From the NCBI GenBank assembly GCA_013396655.1, contig WBMV01006632.1, positions 1,137,250 through 1,201,249 on the forward strand: a stretch of 64,000 nt of DNA, read 5' to 3'. Below are positions 11,801 through 26,800 of the stretch, piece by piece; the stretch's first letter is position 1; every line of letters starts with the position of its first letter. This DNA comes from Campylorhamphus procurvoides. Lineage: Eukaryota; Chordata; Aves; Passeriformes; Dendrocolaptidae. The notes beneath the pieces are model-generated. The model did not search any database. It was not told the DNA's origin and saw only the letters and a list, made by a program, of their open reading frames with translations. A program made the position numbers and the translations under genes.

Positions 11801-14800
11801 CATGTCATAATACATATACTATACTATACTATATGCATATTTTAGATACAGATATATGGATATAGATGTAGATTAGATATAGTTACAGATATAGATATAT
11901 ATTAGCAAAAGACTGAGTGCTTGCTATGGTAAACAATTCCAATGGACCAAAAAGAAAAAACAAAGCAAAACCAAAAATCAGCATCTCACCTTCCATCGTG
12001 GCTTACAGTCTTTTGGTTTCCAGTGTCCTCCTGGTTCAATGTCTAAATCTTTTGAAAACAGTTGCTGAATTTCATCAAAACTAATTTCACTCATATTGAC
12101 ATCGATAAGGCCTCCTAAAGAGAGAAAAAAAAAAAACCATTATTTATTAATTTCAAGGAAGACAACTGATGTAATACTATATGTTATATTATAGTCAAAT
12201 AACATCAGAAATTTGTTGTTACTCTGCCTACAGATTAAAAAAGAAACAATTTATATTATCCTCTTAATATTCATTTTTTACAGAATGAATTTCAGTGTTT
12301 TCCAGTCTAAACATTCCTTCCATAAGACCTATAAACAAAATACTCATATTAGAGGACACAGAACAAGCCAAGTAATTTGAATTCTGTATCTATTACAGAA
12401 AATTAGGGTTGCCTTTGATTTCAAGTACCACTGCTAACAATTCTACATCATCTGCACTACTGAACCTTTACTCAAATTGTGTGTGCCCTCCTACTGCACT
12501 TCCACATTAATAGAAAATGCATCATCACTACACTCAACAAACTTTCTCAATTTAAATTCCAGATTATTATGCACATTTCACGTACAGTCTATCCAGTAAT
12601 TCACCACTGTCTGCTTCAAACTAATTCATAGCAGGCAGCTGGATTTGAAAATCACCACTGTTAGAACTAATGAGCCCAATGGGAAAAGCTTTCACAAAAG
12701 GCTATTGCTGAGAGTGGAATTCAGTAAGTTATTGAATAAAGACCACAGCATGGTTTAAAAAAAATCAGATAGTCCTTACTATGAGAAATATGAACACTTA
12801 GTTGACAGCTAAAAGTTGTTGGTCATTAGCTTACGCATGTGAAAAAAATTCAAAACTGGAGATAATGATTTATAGTAAATACTCCCAAAAGCAGGAGAAG
12901 GAATCATGAAAATCTGGGGAGAAGAGTGTAATACTCATTAACCAGAAGCTCAGGTTGTTCTTCAGCAACTACTTTGTTCTAGATCATCAAACAAAAATCT
13001 TGTAATAACCATCTGACCAACACTATAAAATAGTCTATTTATTTTTGCCTAAAAATTTAAATATTTTGGTAAGGGTTGGTATTTTAAAGTTAGTAAAAAG
13101 ATTCTATTTGTGGCAAAAGATTCTATTTGAGCCAAAAGAATCTTCATGTCACTGAATTCACTACCTATCTCAATTTTGTAAAAGATTGAAATTTTTGAAA
13201 CATACTAGGAATAGCTATTGTTTTCAGAAGAAGGCAGATGATACTACAAGAACAGTTGTAGTTTTGGATATGATTAAATATAATACTAATTGTAAATGAA
13301 GAAGGTATCTTTTGTTTATTTAAAGGACAATTATAGAGGGACAAGTATCAAGGGCAGTTCAACATGAAAATCTCAAGAGCAGATTTAAAGAAACCTACAT
13401 TTATTTGATTATTTTAGAAGAAAAAGGAAACTTGGCAGTTACTAAAAAACCTGTATAAATATACACCAGAACAAGCTAATCCTACACAAATTTAAATAAA
13501 AGGTTTAAAATAATTAGAAATAAAAATAATCATTTAAAAAAAGAACCTTAGATGATCATTAACTCTTCAATAACCTGAAAAAGAAATCTTACATGTAGAA
13601 TCATGATCAATCAATGAAGGACCAGTATATAAACATGTACAAAGTATATCAAAAAATTAAAAATCACTAAATCAGTTTCAACTACCAAGAGAGAGAGAAG
13701 CAAAAAGAGCCTTTCAGTTTATTTACAGAATCTAATAGGAAAATAAAGATAAATAAAGGTCAATTACTACACCAGAAAAGGAAGCAATCTACACACAATA
13801 TGATGTGACTCAGACGTCTTAGTCTCCCGAGAAAAGTTTAAAGGTGATCAGCTGATTACAGAGTTTAAAGTAAAAAAAAAAAAAAAACAAACAAACTCAC
13901 ATCAAATGGCAAAACAGTATTTAGATAAAGCAGGTAGATCTAACTTCATGCAACATGGTGGAATTCCTTCCAGACTGTTTAAAAAGTAGCTATAGTAAAA
14001 CCTGAAGTACTGGTACTAACTAGCAAAAGTACAAAGGCAAAGGGTGAATAGAAATCAGCACTTTTTCCCTGTCATTGGTGGGGGGCAGGAGAAGGCAACT
14101 CTGTAAATATCTGGGCTTAGTATTCACTACTTCCATTAGTGTCTAACATGCTGCAATAAAACATATTTATACAACCTACATAAAAAGAAAGCTGAGGAAG
14201 CTAAAAGTATCTTGAAGAAGAGAATCAGAAAACAAAATGATTTCAACAAATCAGACATACACAGAAATCAATAGAGTGAAATTAATAAAAAAAAAATAAT
14301 TATGGATTGTTATTGAAGGAGAAACAAAGCATACACAGACAAAACAGGAAATACCTGGTTATGCTGCACTTTGTAGAAAGATATTTTTATGGTTTATAAT
14401 GGATTTCCTATTAATATGAGCAAATGTAATAAAATGCAATTGCACAAAAATAGCAAATCCCACCCTGGAATACGTTAATTGCATTATATGAAAGACAGAG
14501 AAGGTAATTACTAGTTTCTTTTGTAACGAGGGTTTGAGCCAGTTACAATGCTTTAAAAAGAATCCTGTTAGATATAGTCTACACTACAAAAAAAATCAAG
14601 AATGACAAGAGCTTTAGATACTAAGTAGTCTAGAATGGTTTAAATTATCAGTTTATCTACAAAGGAAAAGACAGAGACAGACAGACCTCTTATACAGCTT
14701 CTGTCGTGCAGTAGAGATGTCCTGCTTATGAATTACAACAGCATTGTTCAACAAGTGAATTAGAACCTGAAAGACTGAGTCACACAAAAAAGGCAATAGC

Positions 14801-17800
14801 TGTTCCTATTTTAAGAGTATATGTACTTGGGACAAAACATGATTTTACCATACTCTTTTCATGACACAAATTTGGCATGTGGATGTAAAGAAGTTAACTT
14901 CTATAATAACCTTAAATGTGTCAAAATATGCATAATTCAAGAATCTTTCTTCCCTGACTATCTCAGGATTACCTACAACATTTCATTGCATTAAATGGTC
15001 TTCATAGAAGCCTTAGGTAGATTATAATTAAATACAGAGCTGATGATTAAAAAGGTATACATGAAAACCAAGGGGTGAAACATATATCCCTTTGTTGAAC
15101 AGCAACTTAGCGAGTGAATTAAAATTATTATTGCTCTTTTAAACAGGACAGAATAAGTACAAAGCAATTACCAACAACAACAAAGATGGTAAAGAAAGAG
15201 CAGTAACAAGGAGATATATAAAGAAATTCTGGTAAAATTATATATAGTAGACATGGCTCATAGCAAGGATGGCAGAGCAGAATGAATCCCTACTCTGGCA
15301 ATTCTGAGTACCTGGCAAATCAAACAAATCTGCATCAAAGATTTAAGATAACATACTGTAAGTAAGCTGGAATATAAGGTACTGCAGTGACTTCTGACTT
15401 GTCTGATTTCTCCACTCCTGGACAGCAGACTAACACACAAGTAGAACGGGTGTAAAAAGCCAATACAGTTTTGAACTGGTCTGATATAATTCCAACTGCC
15501 AGATCCCTTGAAAGTGCCATTAAAAATACTACTTTATATGCATTTTTCAATCACCCTAATCATCATTCTTGTTTCTCAGATTATCCAGATTTGACATTTT
15601 CTGAATTTTTTATCTGTTTCCCAAAGTAGCATATTTACTATTGGTTCTATTTGTTTATATGTGCAATACTATATAAAAATGTGATTTTGAAAGTCAAACC
15701 CTATGTCTGGAGGGAAAGAGGCTGAAATAAGGCTAGTATCACATCACGGGGCTAGTTACTAAATTGCTTAAGACAGTTTTCTATGAGTTAGTTTCCTAAA
15801 CAAGAGCTATTGATCTGTACTTTTGGCTCCATGTCTGTATATTTACAATGTTAAGAGACAAAGTTTAGAATCTGGTGGTATTGAAAAGAAACACAGCCAA
15901 CACACTGTTTCTGTATTCTTCAGCAGATAAACTTCTCAGTTGACATTATAAAAAAGTTATAATAGAATCTAGATGTCCTAATAAAATCCATTATTTTTAT
16001 CAGAAGAAAAATTGATCAGAATTCAGTTTGGCTGTCAGCAATGTTGTTTGGTACAATATGGATCTGAACTGCTATATTAAATACTTAAGTACTTGTTCAT
16101 ACTGAATGACAGCCCACAGATTTAGTCACCTGTTAGTCTAAAAGATAAGTTTAGGATTCTGGAATGCATCAGAAACTACTTTAAATGTTTTCTCTTACAA
16201 ATTGGTAGTTTAATTATTTGATTTTAAATATTGCAGGTAAAGAAACATGTTAGTGTAAAAGATACTACTAGCAAAGTCACTTCTAGTAACATATTTACAC
16301 TTATTTACAGAGAACTGATTCTTTTGACACCAAATGAGACAATTAAATTTAAGTAATTATATTAGAGATACATGCTAATGTTACCATTCGTTCTTTACAC
16401 AAAAATACTGTCTGTCTACAAAACATTTGCTAGAACTAAAATAATTCAATGGATTACTGACTCAAGTTCTGATTTCTTCCAAATTATTTAATCATCTTTT
16501 GCTTCCTACAGCAACTCTTATAATCTCACAACAATTCCTAACATACAAAAAAGCTGAAAACTTAATAGTAGTTCCTATGAAGGAAGTTTGCTTCAGTCAA
16601 GAGACTGCGATTTTATTAAGGTTAAATATCAGAACAATTTATAATAGCAAACAATCAGTGGTGAAGATCAATGTAAAGCAGTCATCACCAAGACTGATTT
16701 GCCTCTTTCTTTTTACTGTTCAAAACAGGCCAGTATTTAATAGGTGTTTGGTCTCTCACCTAGTCCTTCCTGTTTTTTAAGGATTGTTTTCTCTACAAGC
16801 TGGGGGAGAGCAAACAATGCCCAGAATTTTGTCTGAATCTGAACAATAGCAAATATGCAAGAAAGGGGAATTCACGTGAAAATTCATGGGTTTTAACAAG
16901 AATTTTTAAGAATTTTCCCAAAGTTACAGTTTGCTTACAGCAGGGAAAGGACTTCTCTCTCTGAGCAGCAGCAGGAACAACCTGTGGCAAACTGATCATA
17001 AGCTCCATTCCCCGTCTCCCTGCACTGCTGTGGGAAGGGTGAGTTAGAACATGGGAAGGAGTTGTTAAGATTTCTTTTACTTCTCATTATCCTGCTGTTT
17101 GTTACCAATAAGTTTAATTAATATTCCCATTTCAAGTCTGTTTTGCCCATGACAGGAATCAGTAAGTGACCTCTCCTGGTCCTTAACTCATGAAACCTTC
17201 GTTATATTTTCTCTCCACTGTCCAGCTGGAGAGGGGAGAGATAAAGTAGCCACAATGGGTATCTGGCATCCAGACACGGCCAATCCACTACACCTATTTA
17301 ATAGCTTGGGATCTTAAACATCTGCATTTGAAACTCTTATTTTAAAATTTCCTGAGGATTGCAACTTTTCACTTGTTATGTAAGTACTTATTCCCCATTA
17401 TGGCAGGGCTTTGGCACTTTCTTTAGTCCATCAATTCTCATTTTACTACACCATCCTGTTCAGCTTCCTATATATTGATGTAGCTGTGATTAGCTGATAA
17501 AGATTTTCGAATTGGTTTCTGACTCATGAATCTTTCTATTAGTAATACCATTTCAAAAAAGGACATTTTTAACTATCCCTCAAAATATGCAAATCTGACT
17601 GAGTACTTTTTAAGAAGTTAGAGTATTCTCACATATTCATAAAACCATCTATTATTTAACTTGTAGAAACTAAAATCACTTGTAAATAAAATTTAAAACA
17701 CATTAGCTGTCACACCAGGCACATGGTGTGACTCTTGGGGATGATCCTATGCAGGACTGAGTTGGACTCGATGATCCCTGTGGGTCCCTTCCAACTCGGG

Positions 17801-20800
17801 ACATTCTGTGATTCTGTGATTAGTAAACAGGTCAAAAGCCTTAGCAACACACTAGTTACAGGCAAACTGTGACTTTGTCCATTATCACATGCATTTTATT
17901 CATTATTTTCTGCTATATACTTGGACTCCTTGCAATTATATTTTATATTAAAATAACTGTATTTTGTTTAAAGTAGAATTCAATTTATTAGATAAATAGT
18001 AAGGTCAGTTTAAAACTTACTCATGTAAGGCAGCTTCTCTGGACAAGGTTGGTAAGGAGAGTAGGTGAAGTTCTCTGGAAGATACATTGTTGTTTGAGCA
18101 ACACAGTCACTAGAATTGTTTCCTTCAGGATAATCTAAAACAAGAAGAGTTGATTTTTGTAAAAACCTATGTTTTCCACTGAATTTGTAACATATCATCC
18201 TGCAGGTGAGAGCACTAACTTTGTAAGCAACAAATTCACACCCGCATGATTAAAAAGCATCTTACCCCACTAAAGGAAGAATAATTGAATGACAGTATCT
18301 TTGTTGCACCTGTGACAAATATTTCTTACTAAAGTGAACTGATAAGTAGTAATTATTTGGCTTTCAGTTACAGAGAAGTAGGATTTAGGTCCAAGTTTTC
18401 ATAAACGAGCTATGTCATTACTGTCTGCTTCTTTTAAAAAAGCTCTTTAAAAAATGAAATTAAATTAGATATATTCTTACCTGTCCCATTCAGTGTAGTA
18501 TTTTTGTTAGTGTACAATCTGATCATGTGTCCTATTGTTTTTACATTTTCTCTCAACATTATACCACGAGCTTGCACCATAAAGAGATACGTGTTTGCTG
18601 ATAAAACAAAAAGCAATTTTGAATTTGAATTAAAATAAGGTACTTCTAAATTATTCTAACATACATTTATAATGTGTTAAACAATTGTTACTGTGTCTGA
18701 ATCCATGGTTAGTGAACACTAGTTCTTCAAGGTGAAGGTCCATGGAGTGAAACGTAACAGCAACTACACAAAAGAATAAAATGCATTCATAACCATGGCT
18801 CTGTATAAAGCCCAAAACTACAAAATGTCAGTAGACAGTTGACATGACACTTTCATTTCTTTTTACCTTATAAAAACCAACAGAAAGTGACAAGAAACAA
18901 TCTAATTTACCAATAAAAAAAGTTTTCATATGTAGATACATCCTTCATATATACATCTTCACATATATCATTGAAATATAGGACCAAAAAAAAAAGTCTA
19001 GAAAATCTTTTAGTCCCATATAATGGTCCCCCTTTTTACTCTTTAGTTAACACAACTTTCAGTCAAAATGTACTGCTATTCATTCACCCCCAACAGCTGT
19101 TTTCTTATACAACTGCTACAAATCACTGCCAATCTCAAAGTATTAATGCTTGATAATGATACATTAAATATTTATTATAGGCATCAAGCGTGAGTAAATC
19201 AACATTCTGAGTAATTAAATGACTCATTAACAACGGTATGAAATATTCCTCTGGGTCAGCCATGCACCCAAAGCCCCAAAATCTGATCTTGAGACATTAC
19301 TTTGTAGTATACAGAAAGTAAGGTAGAAATGAAGCAGCTTTTATATCTGAGTAAGAAAAATTCTACCCAGGACTCACAGAGCTGAAAAAATATTGCAAAG
19401 GGGAGGACAAATTTCCTTTACAGAACAGTTTTAACACTGGGTAGCAAAGAGAGTCAAAGGGATCATCTGTCACTTCACCTATGTTAAGCACCCAGTTTTC
19501 TGAGGACTGTTTGGCTTGGAATCTTCGTAGGAAAGAACTAAACATACTGTGGTGGAGGAAGGGGGGAAGAAAAAAGTTAGAAAACTATCTCAGGAACTCC
19601 ACCTCATCAGATGACCCAGCACCAGCAGCATGACACAGATCAACTGATAACTTCTTACAGTCCAACACAAAGAGACTAGAGCCCCAGAGTACTGTATATA
19701 AAGGACTGGGACATTTCCAGAGGAAAATACATGGATTAATTCCACCACATTAGCAAACAATACTACTGACACGTACAGAGATACAAACACCAACATAATC
19801 TGTCAAGGAATATTATTTGCAAGCCTTACAATAATAGGTTTTTTTAAAGAATAGAAGGGTCTTCCTGGCTTTCAAAGAACTCCTTATTAAAACAAGGAAT
19901 ATTAGAGGTTCTGAACATCCCAGGTGCTATGCATGGCATGTAATTCTCAAACCCTTGGCCAGCATGACTACCTATTTTGGTTAACGGAGTTCACATGTGT
20001 AAAAAGTTACTCAGCTGCTAGGATCCTGAAGTTTTCTCAACACCCCCTGGATATTAAAACAGGAACAAAATAAAAAAACTACAGCCTTGGCCTGATGACA
20101 GAGGTAGGAAATCCCACAAGAATGATTCTTATTGGGATCCAAGACAACTGATAAGATTCATATTTCCTTACAGAAAACTTGCACAAAAACTTCTCAAAAT
20201 TTTCACCCAATTAATAGTAAAGTAACACTTTGGGGTTCCAACTATTTAGTTACATTGGTAGTTTCCCATTCAAATACTGGGACGGGGGTGGAGGGGTGTT
20301 GTGTGTGCAGTTTAGGGTGTCTGTACTAAACAATTCAGGGAATTTGTACAATTCTTGAGCTCATATATCGAGTTACTTATTCAAAAAACCTCCTTTAGGA
20401 ATCAACATAAAAGCAATTAAAGCAATTTGATTTGTTCCTTGAACCACTTTTTTACCTTCAAACAAACAATTTCAATATTCAAGGCTTCCCTGAAAATAGA
20501 ACTAAGTGGATTTTTACCTTTTAAATAGGACAAAAAATTTCCTAATTAACAACTAATTACTTTCTTCAAACTTTCAACACATTTCAAATTGGTATCATCC
20601 CCTCTCTTTTCCCCATATAGTTTTTTTCCCCATAAGCACAGCCCTTCAATATCTACCTATTCCAACACTAAAATAATGTTATTTTTAAATATAAATCAGT
20701 TAGCAAATACTGATTTCAGAGATAACCTTTGGACACTGTGTGCTCTATTTTCCATTTTAATGCGATACCAAAAGCCAAGGTCGCTTGAGTTTTTATCTCT

Positions 20801-23800
20801 GCAGAACAGCAGGTTTATAGAAGCATAATCTTAATTCACATTTACTAAGTGTGGTGAGTTGATCTGGTAAAGGGGTAAATCCTCATCCACTTGCTTGCTC
20901 ACTCGCCTGCAGTGGGATGGGGGAAACAATCAGAAGGGCAAAGGTCTTAGGAATCTGATAATAGTACAGAACTTAGACTAAGCCTTTCAAACTAGTCCAC
21001 AACAAAGTCAAGAGAACCATGTAAGTGTTCTCAGCTTTTAAGGGAAATGTTACTGCAGTCCAGATAATGTAGACATTAACACGGATAAAACAGATTTCCC
21101 GCAAAAGCATTTGTATCTCCCCTTTGTTAATGGACAACTGACCTCTAACAAAGGAGAAAAATTTGAACATAGAAGAGAGAGAAAGCTAAAAAGACATTTG
21201 TCTCAAAAGTAGGCACCATGAAAAACATAATGAAAAGTAAAATATAACAGGTAAAGCCTGCTGCCACCTTGGCTTAAGTATTCAAAAGTTGCTCTTGCTA
21301 GCAGGAAGATCTAACCTCGCCATGTTTTTATCAAGTTACTCTTGTAGTCTTCCCCAGTCTGACCTCTTCTTCCTAGCTGATCTGCTTGACAACTCACTAT
21401 CCAGCTCTGTCCAAATACATATACACAATGACACATTCTCCTTTCTATGCAGTCTTTGTCCCAGCTACCTGGATCTCCAGCACAATCATAGTTACAAGGA
21501 GTACAGATCTGACCAGTTTATTCCACTATCATTCAACAGCTGCTTAGGTAGTAGCAGATGCTTGAGCAGCCAATTAATTACGTCAGAAGCTAAAAGCGTT
21601 AGGAAAAAATCAAAGATATTAATTTAGTCCTAAAAATAAATGTCATCTACTGGCACAGGTTTGTTGGCAGAGACCTGTGAAAAAGAGCACAGTTCAAATG
21701 ACACATTAACCAGCAGCAACAAAGCATTTAAGATAATCCACACAGGCCAGAAGCATAACAGAGAAATACATCTTTTCTGCTAATGTGGTGGGGGACAACT
21801 GACAGCAGAATACCAAGAGCTGAAGTATGATGACTCCTACAGCAATCTTGGTATTTTAATACTCATCAACTTGCTGAGCTTGGCACAGGTTTCCATAAAC
21901 CTTACTTATGCTGTCATGCCATGTTTCTGAGGACAACTGCATGAAGTTCAATAGGGCAAAGTGCTGGGTCCTGCACTTTGCATCATAACAATCCTGTGCA
22001 GCCCTATAGACTGGGGGATGAGTGGTTTGGGAGCTGCTCAGCAGATAGGGACTTAGGGGTGCTGGTTGACAGCTGGCTGAACATGAGTCAGCAGTGTGCT
22101 TAAGTGGCCAAGGCCAATGGCAACCTAGCCTGTATCAAAAATAGTGTGGCCAGCAGGACAAGGCAAGTGATTTGTCCCCCTGTCCTGAGCACTGGAGGGG
22201 ACACAGCTCAAATATTTTAGCCAGTTCTGGGCCACTCACATGGAAAAAAACATTAAATGCTGGAGTGTGTCCAAAGACAGGCAACGAAGGTGATGAAGAG
22301 TCTAGAAGACGTCTTACATGGAGAAGCTGAGGGAAGTGGGGTTGCTTAGCCTGGAGAAGAGAAGGCTCAGGGGGACCTCACTGCTCTCTACAACTACCTG
22401 AAAGAAGGTTGTAGTAATGTGCAGGTCAGTCTCTTCTGCCATGTCTGAAGCGAAAGGATGAGAGGAAATGGCCTTCAGTTGCAGCAGGTGAGGTTCACCT
22501 TGCATATTAGAGTTGTTAGGCATTGGAGTAAGTTGCTCATGGAGGTGGTGAAGTCACTGCCCCTGGAAGTGTTCAAAAGATGTGTAGACATGGCACTTGG
22601 GAATATGGTTTAGGGGTCATGCTAGGTTGATGGTCAGACTGGTTGATATTCAAGGTCTCTTCCAACCTTGATGATACTGTGATTATGTGAATATGACCTT
22701 AACATGCTGGAGTGCCCCTCAAGTGTCTGTATACTACTGTGTGTAATTAACTTAAGAGATCTCTGCACAGCACCAGGCCTACAATCTTACCAGGAATCAC
22801 AGAGACAGGATGGGATGGCTCCCATGACTGGAGTGATGCAACAGAGAGATACAAGCTGTTTAGGGAGGACAGGAAGGGAAGCTTAGGAAGGGGAGTCACT
22901 CTTTATGTCAAAAAACAGCTGGTATGCATGGAGCCCTGCCTGGGGATGGAAGAGAAACCAACTAGGAGCTTAGAGGTTAGGATTAAAAGTAACATTTTAG
23001 CGGGCATCTGCGACAGTTCACCTGGCCAGCAAAATATAAGTGTATCATTTCCTCTACAGACAGATATGAAAAGAGACTCACACTCATTGGCCCCCAAGAA
23101 CAGATAGGGTCTTCAACAATCTAATATCTATTGGAGGCCCAACATAGCCAAATAAAACTCCAGGACGTTCCTGGAATGCACTGATGGCAACTTCCTGACA
23201 CAAGTGATAGAGATGTCAGTGAGGAAGGTGCTCTGTAAGACGTCATACTCACCAAGAAGGAGGGGTTCACTGGGGATATTACCACAGCTTTTGCTACAGA
23301 GACTATGAGATGGTGGAATTCAGGATTCTAAGGGCAGAAAAAAAAGAAGAAAGCTTGCAACTCTTGACTTCAAGAGACCAGATTTTGGCTTCTTCAAACA
23401 TCTGCATGGTAGAGTACCATGGGATAAGGCACTCAAATGAAAAGAGGGGCAAGAAATTTCGGTAATATTCAAGGATATTCCCCTTCCAACTTCCTATCAA
23501 TGAATATGAAGACAGGGAAAAAGTGCCAGGAGGCCTGCATGGATGAACAAGGACCTCTGTTAAAAAAAATCAAACATAAAAATAATACAGAGAGTGGAAG
23601 CAAGGACAGGTAATGCAGATGGAATACAGAAACAGTATCTGAGCATCCAAGGATGCAGTTAGAAAAACTAAAGCCTAACCAGAACTGAATCTGGTCAGGG
23701 GTGTTAAAGACAACACAAAGGGTTTCTGTAAGTACATAGGTGATAAGAAAACTAAGGAAAATGTGAATCCACTGCTCAAGACAGAAGCATGGTTAAGTCT

Positions 23801-26800
23801 GCAATACTGAATGTCACCTTTGTCTTAGTCTTATCAGCAAGACCAGTCTTCAGGAATCCCAAGTCCCAGAGACTAGGAGAAAACGCTGAGGCAAGGAAGA
23901 TGTACCCTTGCCCTTCATAGAAGACAATCAGGTCAGGGAACACTCAAGCAAACCAGACACAGGTCCATGGGTCCTGATGGAATGTACCAAGTGCTGAGAG
24001 AGCTGCCAGGTGTCATTTCAGAGCCACACTTGACAATCTTTGATCAATTATTGTGAGTGAGAAAAGTGCCCCAGGGTGGAAGAAAACAAATGTTACTTCT
24101 AATTTTAAGAAGGGCAAGAAGGAGGACCCAGGGAAGTACAGGCTGATCAGCTTCAGCTTGATCCCTGGGAAGGTGATGGAGCAGCTAGTCCTGGAAGCCA
24201 TTCTTCAGGTACATGGACAGGAGAAAAATCATCAGGAACACTCAGCATGGCCTCACCAAGGGGAAGTCGTGCTCAACCCATGCTCAACCAACTTGATAAT
24301 CTTCTATGACAAAATGACTGGCCTGGCAGATAAGGAGAGAGCAGTGGACATTGCCTACCAGGACCTCAGTAAGGCCTTTCACATTGTATCCTGTAATATC
24401 CTCATAGACAAACAGCTGATGTGCAGGCTGTTCAAGCAAACAGTGAAGTAGATCAAAAGCTGACTGACTGACCAAGCCCAAAGGGTGAGGTCAGTGACCA
24501 GTGGTTACCCCAGGGGCCAATACTTGGTTCAGTTATATTTAACATGTTCATTAGTGATCTGGATGACAGGCAGAGTGCACCCTTAGAAAAAGTAGCTGAT
24601 ATGCAGAGAGCCATGCTGCCATTCAGAACAACCTCAGCAGGCTGGAGAAATGTGCTGAGAGGAACTTCGTGAAATTCCACATGGAGCAGTGCAAATTTCT
24701 CCTTCTGGGGAGGAACAGCACCACGCATTAATATATGCTCAGGGACACCCAGATGGAAAGCTGCTTGACAGAAGAGACCTTGTGGACACCAAGTGAAACT
24801 TGAGCCAGCAATGTGCTGCAATGAAAGCCAACAGCATCCTGGGATGCATTAGGAAGAACGTTACCATCAAGTCAAGGAGATCCTTCCAAGCCTCCACTCA
24901 GCATTGGTGAAGACACACTGGGAGGACTGTGTCCAATGCTGAGCTCCACAGTAGAACAGAGAAGAACTGGAGAGCACCAAGAAGACAAAGGGACTGAAGC
25001 ATCTCTTCTATGACCAAAGGCTGAGAGAGCTGTGACTGCTCAGCCTGAAGAGAAGCCTCAGGGGTATCACATTAATGTATACAAAGGGTTGATGTGTTTG
25101 TATACAATGTATATGATGGGAATGTGCAAAGAGGGACAGAGCCGTGCTCTTTTCTGTAGTGCCCAGAGACAGAACCAGAGGCAATGGACACAGACTGAAA
25201 CACAAGAGGTTCCACTTGAACACCAGGAAACAGTTCTGTACCATGAGGGGGATGCAGCACTGGCGCAGGTTGCTCACAGTGGTTGTGGGGAATATCCTCA
25301 GAAATATTTTAAAGCCATCTGGACATGGTCCTAGGGAACTGGTTCCAGGTGGCACTGCCTGAGTGGGGAGGTTGGACCAGATGACCTCCAGAGGTCCCTT
25401 CCAACTCAGTTATTCTGTGATTTTTCTTCTACTATTGTCTTTCTGCATTTGTACCAACTAGCACTGCCACAGTACAAGGAAATACACAAAACAGGAAGGC
25501 AAAATTTTGCATGTAACCAAGGAAAACATCTAACAATGCAATCACCTAGAACCAGTTTTATTCATATTCCCCTTATTTCACTGTACATGGTCCACAGTAA
25601 GTAGGAAAGAGAATTCCTGACTCAAGAAACATAAAATACAGACTGCCACACAGTTTACAAGGTAATCATTTGGGAAGTGTAGGGAAGAATAAACAACACA
25701 CCCATACAGGACACCTTGGAATCAATACTATACTCAGTGTTCCACCTAAAGGAATGGAAGTGTATGCATGAGCTTATACCTAGTTCAGATGAAACTTTAC
25801 TATCAATTGATCCAGATCCGAATCAGCTATCATGAGGACACAGCCACAGTCATCAGAGGTCCTGGTTTTAGGGTATTATTTAAAACTCATTCTGATAAAG
25901 CACATTAGGGCATTAAAGGGATCATTCTGTATTTCAGAGGACATATTAAAAATACCAGATGGTTCATTTTTTGTCTTGATTTTTTTATAGCTCACCAGTT
26001 ATTAATAGTGTTCAAGTGAAAACAAGACCATTGGGGCAGGTGGGGGTCACAGCAATGCATTAATTCCTGAGGTATAAAAATACCTGTTAAAATGGCTCAA
26101 TGTTTTACAGCAGGCAGCTTTCTGTTATTTAAATATTCACCCAAAGACAATTTACACCTTTTTTTAAAGAAAAAGGTCTCATTCACAGATCACTCTCCCT
26201 TCGGGAATGAAGCTCCTTCCAAGCAGTACACCAAAAATTAAAGCGCTTCTCACAACACTGCATTAGTTTATCATCCCTCAGCCTCACAGAAAAGCACAAG
26301 ACTCAGTTTTACATAGAAACTTTTTGTCATGCTGTACACATACACCAAAGCAAAGCCAAAAAAATATGCCACACACTTAGAAGCAACCAACATAGCAACA
26401 TATACAACAGAACAAGTGAAGCTGAAACTGGATCAATGACTGGAGTTTTGAACAGGAGCAGGAAGTTAGAACTCTGATTACTATAGCAACATAGAAAAGC
26501 ATTAATTAGATTACAAGTGATGATTTTTAAATACAAAAGCAAAGATGAATAAACTCGGAGATCACAGATTTTATTTTAAAATGTACCTTTTATCCTAAAA
26601 CAAAACAAAAACAAAACAAAACCAAAACAAAAACAAAACAAATAAACAAAAAACCAAGCAGATTAAAACAAACCCAAAAACAAACATGGGAAAAGCCTTA
26701 TCTCCAGAATGCTTTCAAAGCAATCTGCAAAAAGTTAATACCGCACAACCTTAAAAAGTAAGAAGATGATCAAATATCTGAGCAGTTGTAGCGACATTAT

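Larger units (their letters stand above)
12115..18020 (-). other. B4GALT6: B4GALT6 intron 3
   Basis: The intron is 5906 bases with donor GTAAGT. It contains a 19-base tandem repeat at 13100-13137, an LTR fragment ending at 17292 and a CR1 3' end at 17710-17821. The rest is AT-rich with no recognised gene. Confidence 0.88.

Noticed and set aside
24053..24451. 132-codon + strand frame with reverse-transcriptase-like residues
   Set aside because: It is part of the decayed CR1 element at 22760-25422, not a gene.
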